Shown: positions 9,528 to 18,045 of the stretch, piece by piece
Layout: the number at the start of each line of letters is the position of its first letter
How positions within the stretch are numbered: position 1 is the stretch's first letter
Source of the DNA: UBA5859 sp041940025
GTDB lineage: Bacteria; Pseudomonadota; Gammaproteobacteria; UBA5859
NCBI GenBank assembly: GCA_041940025.1
Contig: JBGTSY010000004.1
Location: 1 to 64,000, forward strand
DNA length: 64,000 nt
Direction of reading: 5' to 3'
Position numbers and translations under genes: made by a program
The notes under the pieces: model-generated
The model's input: only the letters and a program-made list of their open reading frames with translations
What the model was told of the DNA's origin: nothing
Database searches by the model: none

Positions 9528-11207
9528 TTAATCACGCCAACTAGAACGGAGCAATAAAAAGCCCAAAGCGAAAAACAATCCAATCAGCACGAATCTCAAC
9601 TTCGCTATGTGGGAATGTTCAGGATCCCCAAATATGCCCAGCGGATCATAGGACTCCCAGACAGGCATACGGCGAGCATAATAATCCGGATAAAAAAACT
9701 GTGTCAGATCAACCCCCTGAGTTTTAGGTAGGCCATTTGCATCCATAAAAGAGTCATAAACGATGGCGGAGACATTGCCCCCTGGTCCAATGCCATCGTT
9801 GGTCACCCCCATCTCTTTGTGGTCATGCATGAACCAGATCCCTTCACCATAGCTGTTTAAGCCATCATTGACCGTATAGAGATCCAAATCCACTCGCTGC
9901 GCTGGGGCAATCCACACCACATCTCTTTGTTCCTGCTGTGCTGGCTCTCTGGCAACCCCATCTAAATGAGTGACTTTGACCTTATGTCCATGGGTGTGTA
10001 ACGCGACACCGTGACCACCACCATTCAGCACTCTCATTTTAGTATGGGTGTTGGGTGCCGCGACCACTAACGCTTCCTCCCAGGTATAGGGGAAAGAGCG
10101 TCCGTTGAGCAGGTAATAATCGGCAGTACCGTCAGTGATGTCATAGTCACGATGCACCGCTTTAATAATATGCCTGGGATCATTATATTTTTGGATCAGA
10201 TTATTCATTCCAAAATCAATGTCCTGATAGTGAAGATCATATTCCCGATCAAAAGTTTCTTTCACTGCCGCCGAAGAATGACGTACAAATCCAGCACCGA
10301 TGTTAAATGTTTGTACCCAGTTATTGGCTCGGTTCTCTTCAATGACAAACATTCCCTGCAAACCCATTAGAATGTGCATTGCAGGTTGTACATGGCAGTG
10401 ATAAAACATTGTCCCTGGTTGCCTGGGAGAAAACTCATAGGTTCGTTGCGCACCTGGGAAAACCGGCATTTCGCTGGTTTGTGGCACGCCATCGTTGCCT
10501 TCACCATTTTTCGTTAGATAGGGATGATCGACACCATGAAGATGTATGGTGTGCGGCATATAGTGCGAGTTTTCTAAAGTCAGTTTGATCTGATCACCCT
10601 GCTCTACTCGAATGACCGGTGAGGGCGCACGTAAAATATCATTTGCTTCGAAAGATTCGAAACTTTTTGTGGACATGCCAAAACCTTTAGGCGCAAATAC
10701 CCAAAAACCAGGTTCAATACCAGGCGCGATAGGATAAGTAGTCACATTGGCAGGTACATCGGGAGAGCTGCCATTGAGCTCGATTACTTCTAAACGAATA
10801 TGGATCTCATCCGGGTCACCGTCCCCATCCAGATCTCTACCTTTCACCACCGCATCTGGCGTCAATCTGGATTCCATCAAGGTCATATGTGACACATGAT
10901 TGGTTCCTTTAACCGCAGCTGCTACCAAATAGGGATTATCAGCTAAACAGACTGGAGAAGGCGCGACAGTGATGCCTTCTATTGTTTGTTGCCGACGCCA
11001 ATCAGATTTCGCCCCACTACAGGGTTGCAATTCTGGTGGTAATGGTGCTCGGTTGACCGCTTCGGTTTTCGGCAGCTCGCGATAACTTGGCGTCCCCACC
11101 CATTGGTAAAGCAGCTTTTGAGCCTGTTCCGGATACCACGCCCGAGGTACAAACAAAGACGTGAGCAGTATTAAACCTATCCCTAAAATAAACTTTAATA
11201 AACGCAT
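9528..11207 (-). CDS. multicopper oxidase with type-1 site in the N-terminal cupredoxin
   Basis: Protein of 559 residues with an N-terminal membrane or signal segment (about 4-20) and a C-terminal membrane segment (about 538-555). Four copper motifs are visible: HTIHLHG (His222/224), FYHCHVQPAMHILMG (His270, Cys271, His272, His278, Met281), ALHTHGHKV (His404/406/408) and FMHDHKEMG (His461/463). The type-1 Cys is in the first motif pair and absent from the last, the reverse of ordinary laccases and more like nitrite reductases and two-domain oxidases. An Asp-rich DLDGDGDPDE loop (about 125-134) looks like a calcium site. Its place beside a cupredoxin and downstream of pmoAB suggests a role in copper redox or electron supply for the CuMMO. 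Confidence 0.85.
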   Translation of the reverse strand: MRLLKFILGIGLILLTSLFVPRAWYPEQAQKLLYQWVGTPSYRELPKTEAVNRAPLPPELQPCSGAKSDWRRQQTIEGITVAPSPVCLADNPYLVAAAVKGTNHVSHMTLMESRLTPDAVVKGRDLDGDGDPDEIHIRLEVIELNGSSPDVPANVTTYPIAPGIEPGFWVFAPKGFGMSTKSFESFEANDILRAPSPVIRVEQGDQIKLTLENSHYMPHTIHLHGVDHPYLTKNGEGNDGVPQTSEMPVFPGAQRTYEFSPRQPGTMFYHCHVQPAMHILMGLQGMFVIEENRANNWVQTFNIGAGFVRHSSAAVKETFDREYDLHYQDIDFGMNNLIQKYNDPRHIIKAVHRDYDITDGTADYYLLNGRSFPYTWEEALVVAAPNTHTKMRVLNGGGHGVALHTHGHKVKVTHLDGVAREPAQQEQRDVVWIAPAQRVDLDLYTVNDGLNSYGEGIWFMHDHKEMGVTNDGIGPGGNVSAIVYDSFMDANGLPKTQGVDLTQFFYPDYYARRMPVWESYDPLGIFGDPEHSHIAKLRFVLIGLFFALGFLLLRSSWRD

Positions 11208-11353
11208 AAAGATCGACTTTTGTTACACGATGAATCTGTCCATTGATACGCAATAATACCAAAGCATACTAAGATTTTTCGCGAAGAAATTAAAAAAGAA
11301 AATAAACTTTGAACTGCATCAAGCAGCCACATTTAAAAAGGAAGATTTTTGAT

Positions 11354-11989
11354 TTAAGAAGGAGTCTGTGCCGTTTCCTTTGAACTCTTTTGAATTCGCG
11401 ACAAAAACACCGTAAAAATAACGGCAGAGAAAATTAACACGGCTACAACTGGACCGAGAATTTTCCAGATCCTAAAAATACCTACTTCAAAAGGAAAAAC
11501 AGATCGAAATACCTCGCGACTATCGGGGTCTTTAGCCGTGACGATACCGATATACGCACCCTTGTCTTTAAACTCATAATTAATACTGATGGTGCCATGC
11601 TTATAGTGTTGATAGGGCACATAGTGAAGCGTCGCTGCTTTGATATCCTCTGGTGTCCCTAAATCAGAATATTGTGCTTTTCGCCCAATGGCGTTCACAT
11701 CTTTGACAATTCTAAAATCGGTTTCCATTCCGCGAAGTTCGTCACTGATAAAATCGATAACAAATATTGATTTACCCACCTCAGGAATATCTTCACAAAA
11801 CTCTTGCGTGGCTCGTCGTTCAGGTTGATATCCGGTGAAATGGGCTTTATAGCGATCTAGCCGCATGACACACATATCGTCATCCATAGAGACGCCACCA
11901 TGCGCAAAAAGCGCTGGAGAATTTATGATGCAGGTGGTTGCAGCCGCAACAAGAAGGAACACCTTGAAAGTTGATTTTTTAGCATTCAT
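11354..11989 (-). CDS. CuMMO-associated membrane-anchored periplasmic protein
   Basis: Protein of 211 residues with a signal peptide predicted to cleave after ALFA, leaving a mature N-terminus HGGVSMDDDMC. A soluble domain carries YKAHFTGYQP (His50) and Cys40, and one C-terminal membrane helix (about 172-195) follows. It sits directly after pmoB, where CuMMO clusters often carry a pmoD-like or other accessory gene, but I cannot place it in a named family. The mature N-terminal His echoes PmoB and copper proteins with a histidine brace. It starts after GGAGAG at nine bases. A hairpin between pmoB and this gene suggests separate or read-through expression. Confidence 0.7.
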   Translation of the reverse strand: MNAKKSTFKVFLLVAAATTCIINSPALFAHGGVSMDDDMCVMRLDRYKAHFTGYQPERRATQEFCEDIPEVGKSIFVIDFISDELRGMETDFRIVKDVNAIGRKAQYSDLGTPEDIKAATLHYVPYQHYKHGTISINYEFKDKGAYIGIVTAKDPDSREVFRSVFPFEVGIFRIWKILGPVVAVLIFSAVIFTVFLSRIQKSSKETAQTPS

Positions 11990-12040
11990 AAGGCCGCACT
12001 CTCCAATTGTGGGCTGGACGTCTGATATCGTTATTATTGT

Positions 12041-12074
12041 TAAAAACAGAGGTCACAGAAAAACTGTGACCTCT
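12041..12074 (-). terminator. rho-independent terminator after pmoB
   Basis: Perfect 11-bp stem AGAGGTCACAG/CTGTGACCTCT with a five-base loop (12048-12074), followed on the minus strand by GTTTTTAAC. It lies 37 bases past the pmoB stop and before the accessory membrane protein gene. Confidence 0.8.
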
Positions 12075-12110
12075 TAACTTTGCACTTAGACACACATCTG
12101 ACAACTATAG

Positions 12111-13418
12111 TTAGATGCTCGGTGTCGCTTGATACTCGCCAAACACAGGAATCATTTGGCCACCAATTTCTTGGAAATACCGGTGATTGCCAGAGGGATC
12201 ATAAAAGAAGATCATTCCCGCGAAGCGACTATCTGGATCGTAAATTAAGGTTGTCAGTCGCTGAGTTTCCCACATTGCATCATCCGCGTAGATTGTAATT
12301 TTCTGGGTTGTTCCAGGTTGGATCCAATCTACAGGAGTCTCCACTGTTAAGCCGTCAGGCGACAAGAGATCATGTGAATCAGCCCTTGTCATTCCAGGAA
12401 GTATGACAGGATTGATGAACCGCAAACCGCCACTCATATAATCTCCAACCTGCACAGGATGAGGAGAATTATTGGTCACATCAAGTGTAATCTTAAAGCT
12501 ACGTCCAGGAATTCGATAGCGGGCATCTAGCACTTCTAAAGATACTGAGTTATCGATTTCCTTATGGGGCACCTCTACTTTGCCGGTCTGTAATGGCGTA
12601 GTAATCGGATACAGCTGTTGTGTCACATAATATCCTGTTGCCGTAGCCACCAACACACCACCGAAAAAGAGAAATGAAACTATCATATCAGTCGTGGTTA
12701 GTTGACTGTCTGCATCATCTCCCAATTCTGTAGTTTTGATATAGCGAGGCATCACAGTGGGGCGTTTGCGGAACCAATAGCCTAACCAACCAAGGGCAAC
12801 AACGAACCAAAAAATATTCCAAAAGATAATGATTCGGATCCCGTATGTTTCAAGATCCAACGTCTCACCAGTCATTGTGGTGATGGTATTTTCAAAATCT
12901 TCGTGATTACCAGTCACCTCCACCCAACGGGCTGGCCCAATAATAGGACCGGCACCTTCGATACTTAAAACGGAGTGAGCATGGAAGCGGCCTGGCATTC
13001 TGGCCTTCAAACGAACCTCATATTCATATAGTTTTCCATGCTCTAGCCGCGTAGAGCGAATCATGGGTACTCCATTTATCCGAGAATCTAATCGAATAAA
13101 CCTCGGCCCTGGGACACCAACATTTAAATACACCGCATCTTCAACCGAGTTGACGTGTTCAGGCCACCACTCAGAGGGAATAAACTTACCCCTAATTATA
13201 AGCTCTTCCCCCACGTTCATTTTAATATCTTCACCATGAAAGCGATCACCCGAGCCTGCGTGAAAAATCTCCGTATCGAACCAATTGACCGTCCTCATAC
13301 GTAAACTTGCCATCTGAGCACGCTCACCGTGAGCGAACGCTGGCATACTTATCATTTCAATTGCCAATGCCGAAAGAAACAGCATAATCAGGCTAATAAT
13401 TTTCTGAGTTTTTTTCAT
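12111..13418 (-). CDS. pmoB: copper membrane monooxygenase subunit B (PmoB/AmoB family)
   Basis: Protein of 435 residues, the periplasmic copper-bearing subunit of the CuMMO. After the signal peptide (cleavage after PAFA), the mature protein starts with His30 in HGERAQMASLRMRTVNWFD, matching the PmoB N-terminus. GRFHAHSVLSIEGAGPIIGP supplies His145 and His147, so the three CuB ligands (N-terminal His and HxH) are all present. Membrane helices lie at about 193-213 and 230-262, followed by the second cupredoxin-like domain. A short insertion after WFD (about 49-66) adds His53 and His61. SD AAGGTG lies six bases before ATG. It is 46 bases downstream of pmoA with no hairpin between them, so pmoAB is one unit. 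Confidence 0.95.
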   Translation of the reverse strand: MKKTQKIISLIMLFLSALAIEMISMPAFAHGERAQMASLRMRTVNWFDTEIFHAGSGDRFHGEDIKMNVGEELIIRGKFIPSEWWPEHVNSVEDAVYLNVGVPGPRFIRLDSRINGVPMIRSTRLEHGKLYEYEVRLKARMPGRFHAHSVLSIEGAGPIIGPARWVEVTGNHEDFENTITTMTGETLDLETYGIRIIIFWNIFWFVVALGWLGYWFRKRPTVMPRYIKTTELGDDADSQLTTTDMIVSFLFFGGVLVATATGYYVTQQLYPITTPLQTGKVEVPHKEIDNSVSLEVLDARYRIPGRSFKITLDVTNNSPHPVQVGDYMSGGLRFINPVILPGMTRADSHDLLSPDGLTVETPVDWIQPGTTQKITIYADDAMWETQRLTTLIYDPDSRFAGMIFFYDPSGNHRYFQEIGGQMIPVFGEYQATPSI

Positions 13419-13464
13419 GTCAACACCTTAAATTTCTTAATTTCGCCTATGCAGATTTAACCAA

Positions 13465-14283
13465 TTAAATTAACTTGGTCATCCATCTGCTCTTGGTTAA
13501 TATCGAACCAATCCATACCCAAAGGTAATAATTCAAGATGGTTACAAACCCAGCGAAAACAGCTGTTAATGGTGCAACAGCCTCACCAAACGTTCTCAGA
13601 GTTGATTCTTCGATAATGCGAACATATTCTGGAATAGCTGTTCGAATATACTGATAACCCATCAAATCCGCCACAGTCACAACAAAACCGTTGTATTCAA
13701 CGGGCACGTGAAATGGCGCCATTGTTGGCCAGTTAAGCGGATAAATAATGATCCCAAACAGAAAAGCCCCAACGAATCCTGCAATGTAATAACTCCTGGA
13801 CAGCGCTAAGGTCGCATCCAAGACAATACACATTCCAATAAAAGTTGAAGGAGAGATGAAGTTCACCGGGAACCCAGCAAATACATGGAAATTAAAATAT
13901 CGGCTTGCCCAAACACCTATACCGTATCCGACGGCAATACAGGTTGCGGCCACTGGCAATCTAAAATAATGCCAGAAGAAGTAAGTAAATACCGCTGGTG
14001 CAATAATAAAGGATAATGGAGTGACCAAAGGCCACCAACGACGATCTCGCCAATCCTGCCAGTAATCCCAGTCACCGACGGTCAATGCGACCAAGAACAC
14101 CACCACACCACCCATCAGTAAGATCATGACAGGTACCATCACTGTATCAAGTCGCTTCCACGCTTCTAACTGATCGGCAGCAGTTTTGACAGCGGGTACA
14201 AAACTCTTCGGGCCGCCACTCTTGGATTGACCATCTAATGACACTTTTTCGTTGGTCTTATCAACGTCACCATAAGCACCCAT
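13465..14283 (-). CDS. pmoA: copper membrane monooxygenase subunit A (PmoA/AmoA family)
   Basis: Integral membrane subunit with the family signature GDWDYWQDWRDRRWWP, then RYFNFHVFAGFPVNF, HVPVEYNGFVVTVADLMGY and TLRTFGEAVAP. There are about six to seven membrane helices. The frame is open to a TTG at 14337, but ATG 14283 is chosen because GAGGAG precedes it at nine bases, giving 272 residues, near the usual PmoA size. By eye the sequence is clearly diverged from classical methanotroph PmoA while keeping all landmarks, which fits the broad hydrocarbon-monooxygenase groups. Substrate cannot be read from the sequence. It is followed by pmoB in the same unit and separated from both pmoC copies. 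Confidence 0.94.
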   Translation of the reverse strand: MGAYGDVDKTNEKVSLDGQSKSGGPKSFVPAVKTAADQLEAWKRLDTVMVPVMILLMGGVVVFLVALTVGDWDYWQDWRDRRWWPLVTPLSFIIAPAVFTYFFWHYFRLPVAATCIAVGYGIGVWASRYFNFHVFAGFPVNFISPSTFIGMCIVLDATLALSRSYYIAGFVGAFLFGIIIYPLNWPTMAPFHVPVEYNGFVVTVADLMGYQYIRTAIPEYVRIIEESTLRTFGEAVAPLTAVFAGFVTILNYYLWVWIGSILTKSRWMTKLI

Positions 14284-15065
14284 ATACTTAAACTCCTCTG
14301 AGTTTTCAATGTACGATTCATCTCGTACCTTAATCAACTAACAATGTACACACGCTCTCACTTAGGTTTTAGTTAAATCGAAAATTTCAAAAACCTAAAT
14401 TTATGAATAGTTGTTTGACATTATCTTGAGCGTACCACACCACCCTTTTGCAAGTTTATCACTCTTTTAATGAATAATTAATAATATTAAATAGATCACT
14501 CATTGTTTCAAATAGCATACTATTTTTAATGTCCGGCCTGTTGTTCCGGTCAAGAAAATCTATAAACGAGTCTGTTTTTACAATACCTAATTGCTTGCCA
14601 CTCTAAACCCACGATTTCACTAGTATCAAATAGTCTTGAAGTCAGGTTCAAGGTGACGAATTTATCAGATGATTAGTTGGGCATCTAGACTTAAGAGAAC
14701 AAAATTATCTCTCCAAATGAATAAAGTTTTTATGTCATCCATTAGTAAAAACTATTTGTAATAGAGTTATATTTCATATTCTAAAATTGTAGGGATAGAA
14801 TCACCCAAAACTGATTCTTATGTTGCTCTAAACCGAACATGTAATTATAAAACACTAAACAAATGACTTACTTTTCAACTCATGACGCAGTGATTGGCAA
14901 AATGATTCAAGGCTACTTTGTTTAATTAATCTTCCCAAAATGGTGCCAATAGAAAATTGATACAAATCAAAGAATATAAATACAACAAAGCCGCTATGGC
15001 CAAATAGCGGCTTTGTGAATCTCTGAACTTTTTATTAATTCAGCTATCTGTTGTGATTTTTAATA
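14284..15065. other. AT-rich intergenic region between pmoC2 and pmoA
   Basis: No convincing gene on either strand. It holds the pmoC2 terminator at its right end and presumably the pmoAB promoter and leader. I could not pick a promoter with confidence. Confidence 0.6.
14985..15016 (-). terminator. hairpin after pmoC2
   Basis: Perfect 13-bp stem ACAAAGCCGCTAT/ATAGCGGCTTTGT with a six-base loop, about 50 bases past the pmoC2 stop. The following minus-strand sequence (GTATTTATATTC) is only moderately T-rich, so termination may be partial. Confidence 0.7.
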
Positions 15066-15883
15066 TTAGTGCTGTGTCGGCGCAGTGGTAAGAACACGAA
15101 CACGCTTTAAGCACTGTAAAACAAACCCGCCAAGCGCAAATAATCCCCATCCAAGTACGACAAATCCCCAGTGGATTGGCGCAGCAAACAATTCCTCAGC
15201 ATAAAAGAATGTGTGTCCCCATTCATTCAAACCCAAGTTAGGCATAATTAAGATTGGCGCCATCGCGGTAATGAATAAGGGAATAGAAACGCGCCCCAAG
15301 AAATCNNNNNNNNNNGTGTATGCAACCAAACGGCACCAATAATTGCGCCTACGGCTCCAGCCGGAATTGCCATGTAAAATAAACCAATATGTGTCGGCGT
15401 GAAGTCGGTGTCCCGAATGGTGACTTGGTGCCAAGCTGCGTCGGCTTCAACAAACACACCCAAGATAACAGCAAGAACAACACTGCCGCCTGCCATAAAG
15501 GCAAATATCAAATAATAGATACCCAACTCTTTTTCCGGAGAGATGGCATGGGGATCTTCAGGACGAGTAAACCACACCCATGGAACCCCAACTAATAAAG
15601 CAGCGGATAAAACTGTAATTTGGATCCAAAAGAGGCTCATCCAATACTCTGCAAAGGCTGGCTCAAAATAGTCCAAACCCACTGTAAAGGAATGTTCCTG
15701 AGTATATAAACGATACGCGGTAAAAAAAATCATTGCGGCGGAGATACCAATAGCAGCCGCTAACCAGGGGATCCTCGGATTACCATTGCTATCTAATGGA
15801 AACATTATATTCTGAAGCAATGTTCGCCTATTTTCTTGATTAATAGACAAGTCGTTATCAACCATAGCTTGAATTTTAGACAT
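15066..15883 (-). CDS. pmoC: copper membrane monooxygenase subunit C, copy 2 (contains assembly gap)
   Basis: Second PmoC paralog. The N-terminal part is read in one frame to the gap at 15306-15315 (ten N) and the C-terminal part in another. The pieces align end to end with copy 1. Comparison with copy 1 (WLHTRMPDF) predicts eight missing bases rather than ten, which would restore a single frame of about 270 residues. The copper residues DAAWH and the second His in DFTPTH are present before the gap, and NEWGH plus IHWGF after it. SD AGGGG lies five bases before ATG 15883. The C-terminal tail is shorter than in copy 1. It is probably intact and functional; the frameshift is best read as an artefact. 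Confidence 0.88.
15306..15315. other. assembly gap (10 N) inside pmoC2
   Basis: Ten undetermined bases break the pmoC2 reading frame. The aligned copy 1 sequence suggests that eight bases belong here. Confidence 0.95.
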
Positions 15884-16660
15884 AAATACCCCTAACTGCT
15901 TAATTTATATAAAATTATTTAAAAGTTTTTAAATTCGGTGCGTTGAGAAGAATGATTGCTCACTGCCTCAACAAAACACAACTTACCAATGAGCAGACCA
16001 GGTTTCAATAGTTATTTTATGTATTACTAAATATTTTTTATATATAATAAATATTTAGTATAGAAAAGCATTTTAATTTATATAAAATACAGCAACTTAG
16101 AAACACTACATTGAAATAGTTATAGATAATCGTAATACATTAAAAAGTTCAATTAATAATATATTTTTGTACAAATAATTATAAATAGGTCATAGGGCAT
16201 TATTTAAGTAATAATTGGGGTAAATCATGACTTATTTTCGAACGAGACACTCGATGTGAATAAGTCCCCCTAATTGAATCGGCAGCCTAGGGTGCAAATA
16301 CATTGAAGACAAAATTATTGTAGGTTAGCTCAAGCGGCGCAATCAAAAATAGCGCAATCAAAAATAATTTTTTAAGCTCTACTTCATGTTCTGAAAAACT
16401 CTTTGACACTAGTTTAAGTTGGCAACGCAAGTCCTAACTATCACCTATTGACACTCGCGATAAGCAAATGGTGGGTTGTTAGTGAACATGTCCTGTTCTG
16501 GTTTCCAGTAAATCTAAATCGAGAGAACTAGAGTTCAAATCGCTAAGCGTATTGAGGTCTGGCTCATAGAAACGCTTTGATTAAATCGATTGATTATGAA
16601 CTCACGAAATTATAACGACTCATTTGTTGTGAGCTGATGAAGGAACGTTACTAATAGTTA
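15884..16660. other. AT-rich intergenic region between the pmoC copies
   Basis: No supported gene. The left half (to about 16200) is extremely AT-rich and should hold the pmoC2 promoter and leader. The right half is less AT-rich but has no open frame I can recognise, and could be decayed coding sequence. It contains the tandem 15-bp repeat at 16337-16366. Confidence 0.55.
16337..16366. repeat. perfect tandem duplication of a 15-bp unit
   Basis: GCGCAATCAAAAATA occurs twice head to tail (16337-16351 and 16352-16366). It lies in the non-coding gap between the two pmoC genes. Confidence 0.9.
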
Positions 16661-16692
16661 AAAAAAACGCCGTATCCAAACGGATACGGCGT
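16661..16692 (-). terminator. rho-independent terminator after pmoC1
   Basis: Perfect 11-bp stem ACGCCGTATCC/GGATACGGCGT with loop AAAC (16667-16692), followed on the minus strand by a run of seven T. It lies about 30 bases past the pmoC1 stop and is a strong intrinsic terminator that isolates pmoC1. Confidence 0.9.
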
Positions 16693-16720
16693 ATTTATTT
16701 AGAAATGAAAATATTAAGGA

Positions 16721-17566
16721 TTAGGATTTGGCTTCTGCAGCTTCAACTACTTCTTGCCAATCGGTAGTAGTGAGTACACGTACACGATTTAAAATTTGTA
16801 ACAACAATCCACCGAAAGCGAACAAACCCCAACCGAGCACAACAAATCCCCAGTGGATTGGTGCGGCAAATAACTCTTCTGCGTAAAAGAATGTATGTCC
16901 CCACTCGTTCAATCCTAAGTTCGGCATAATCAATAAAGGAGCCATGGCAACGATAAAAAATGGCACCGAAAGACGACCAATAAAATCTGGCATACGGGTA
17001 TGTAGCCAAATGGCACCAATAATTGCGCCTACTGCGCCGGCAGGAATAACGAGATAGAACAAACCAATATGCGTTGGCGTGAAGTCAGTATCCCGAATGG
17101 TGGTTTGGTGCCAAGCTGCGTCAGCTTCGACAAATAATCCCAACACAACCATTAATGCTAATGTACCGACAGTCATGAAAGTCATAATAAGATAATACAC
17201 ACCGAGTTCTTTTTGTGGGGTCATCTCATAGGGATCTTTAGGTCTAGTAAACCAACACCATGGCGCACCGATAAAAAGTAACGCACTCAGGGAAATAACT
17301 TGAACCCAAAACAAGCTCATCCAATATTTAGCAAAATCTGGTTCAAAATAATCTAAACCCACAGTGAAAGAGTATTTTTCTGTATACCAGCGATAGGCCA
17401 GAACAAAAATGCTGAGTCCGACTGTCATGCCTATAGCTGCAGCCCATGGAATTTTTGGGTTACCTTTTTCGTCCAGTGGGAACAAAATGGTTTGAAGAAA
17501 ACTTCTATCTGTTGATTCTACCTCTGTGGGCTGAATCCCTTGCTTATCATTTACAACAACCGACAT
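16721..17566 (-). CDS. pmoC: copper membrane monooxygenase subunit C, copy 1 (PmoC/AmoC family)
   Basis: Integral membrane subunit of 281 residues, where the catalytic copper centre is now placed. CuC ligands are Asp149, His153 and His166 (DAAWHQTTIRDTDFTPTH). The CuD residues Asn220, His224 and His238 (NEWGHTFFYAEELF, IHWGF) are also present. About six membrane helices. AAAGGAGAT lies four bases before ATG 17566, a strong ribosome binding site. It stands alone between a long AT-rich leader and a strong terminator. Copy 2 is clearly homologous over its whole length. Single pmoC/amoC copies outside the main operon are known in methane and ammonia oxidisers, but here no copy is joined to pmoAB. 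Confidence 0.95.
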   Translation of the reverse strand: MSVVVNDKQGIQPTEVESTDRSFLQTILFPLDEKGNPKIPWAAAIGMTVGLSIFVLAYRWYTEKYSFTVGLDYFEPDFAKYWMSLFWVQVISLSALLFIGAPWCWFTRPKDPYEMTPQKELGVYYLIMTFMTVGTLALMVVLGLFVEADAAWHQTTIRDTDFTPTHIGLFYLVIPAGAVGAIIGAIWLHTRMPDFIGRLSVPFFIVAMAPLLIMPNLGLNEWGHTFFYAEELFAAPIHWGFVVLGWGLFAFGGLLLQILNRVRVLTTTDWQEVVEAAEAKS

Positions 17567-18045
17567 GTTTATCTCCTTTGATTTTCATTTCAATTAAAAT
17601 TTAGTTATTAAATGAACCGGCGCTTGCGCTTTATCTGAATCCCACTACGCTACGTGCCAATTCATTCAGTACAACCATTTAGTTCGGCCGACTAACGTTA
17701 AAACTACCACTATTTTTTTGTTTTTGACAATAAATTTTAGATTTGCTCTATTGTTACTGAATACCGACAATAATCTCTGCATTAATAATTTTTAAGATTT
17801 TATTTGTCTTAATATACAATTAGTTATGAATTTATATTCAATTTACGCACAAATTATTTATTAAAATTTTAAAAACAAGTACCAGCGAATTATTGAATGT
17901 ATAAGTGATATAAATTCACGCATTAAAAATTTATGTTCTTATTTTTACGCAATTTTTCAATATTTCTTATATCTAGTCCCTATTTCCATCTGTTTTTCTG
18001 CATACAGAATGCGATAGGGTGCTCTAAACTTTAACTTCAGAAGCA
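17567..18045. other. AT-rich region upstream of pmoC1
   Basis: No gene seen. This should carry the pmoC1 promoter and leader reading leftward. The only clear TTGACA (about 17725) points the other way and has no gene behind it. Confidence 0.55.

Noticed and set aside
17700..17760. TTGACA with a T-rich spacer resembling a sigma-70 promoter
   Set aside because: It points rightward, away from pmoC1, and no rightward gene follows; AT-rich DNA makes such matches common.
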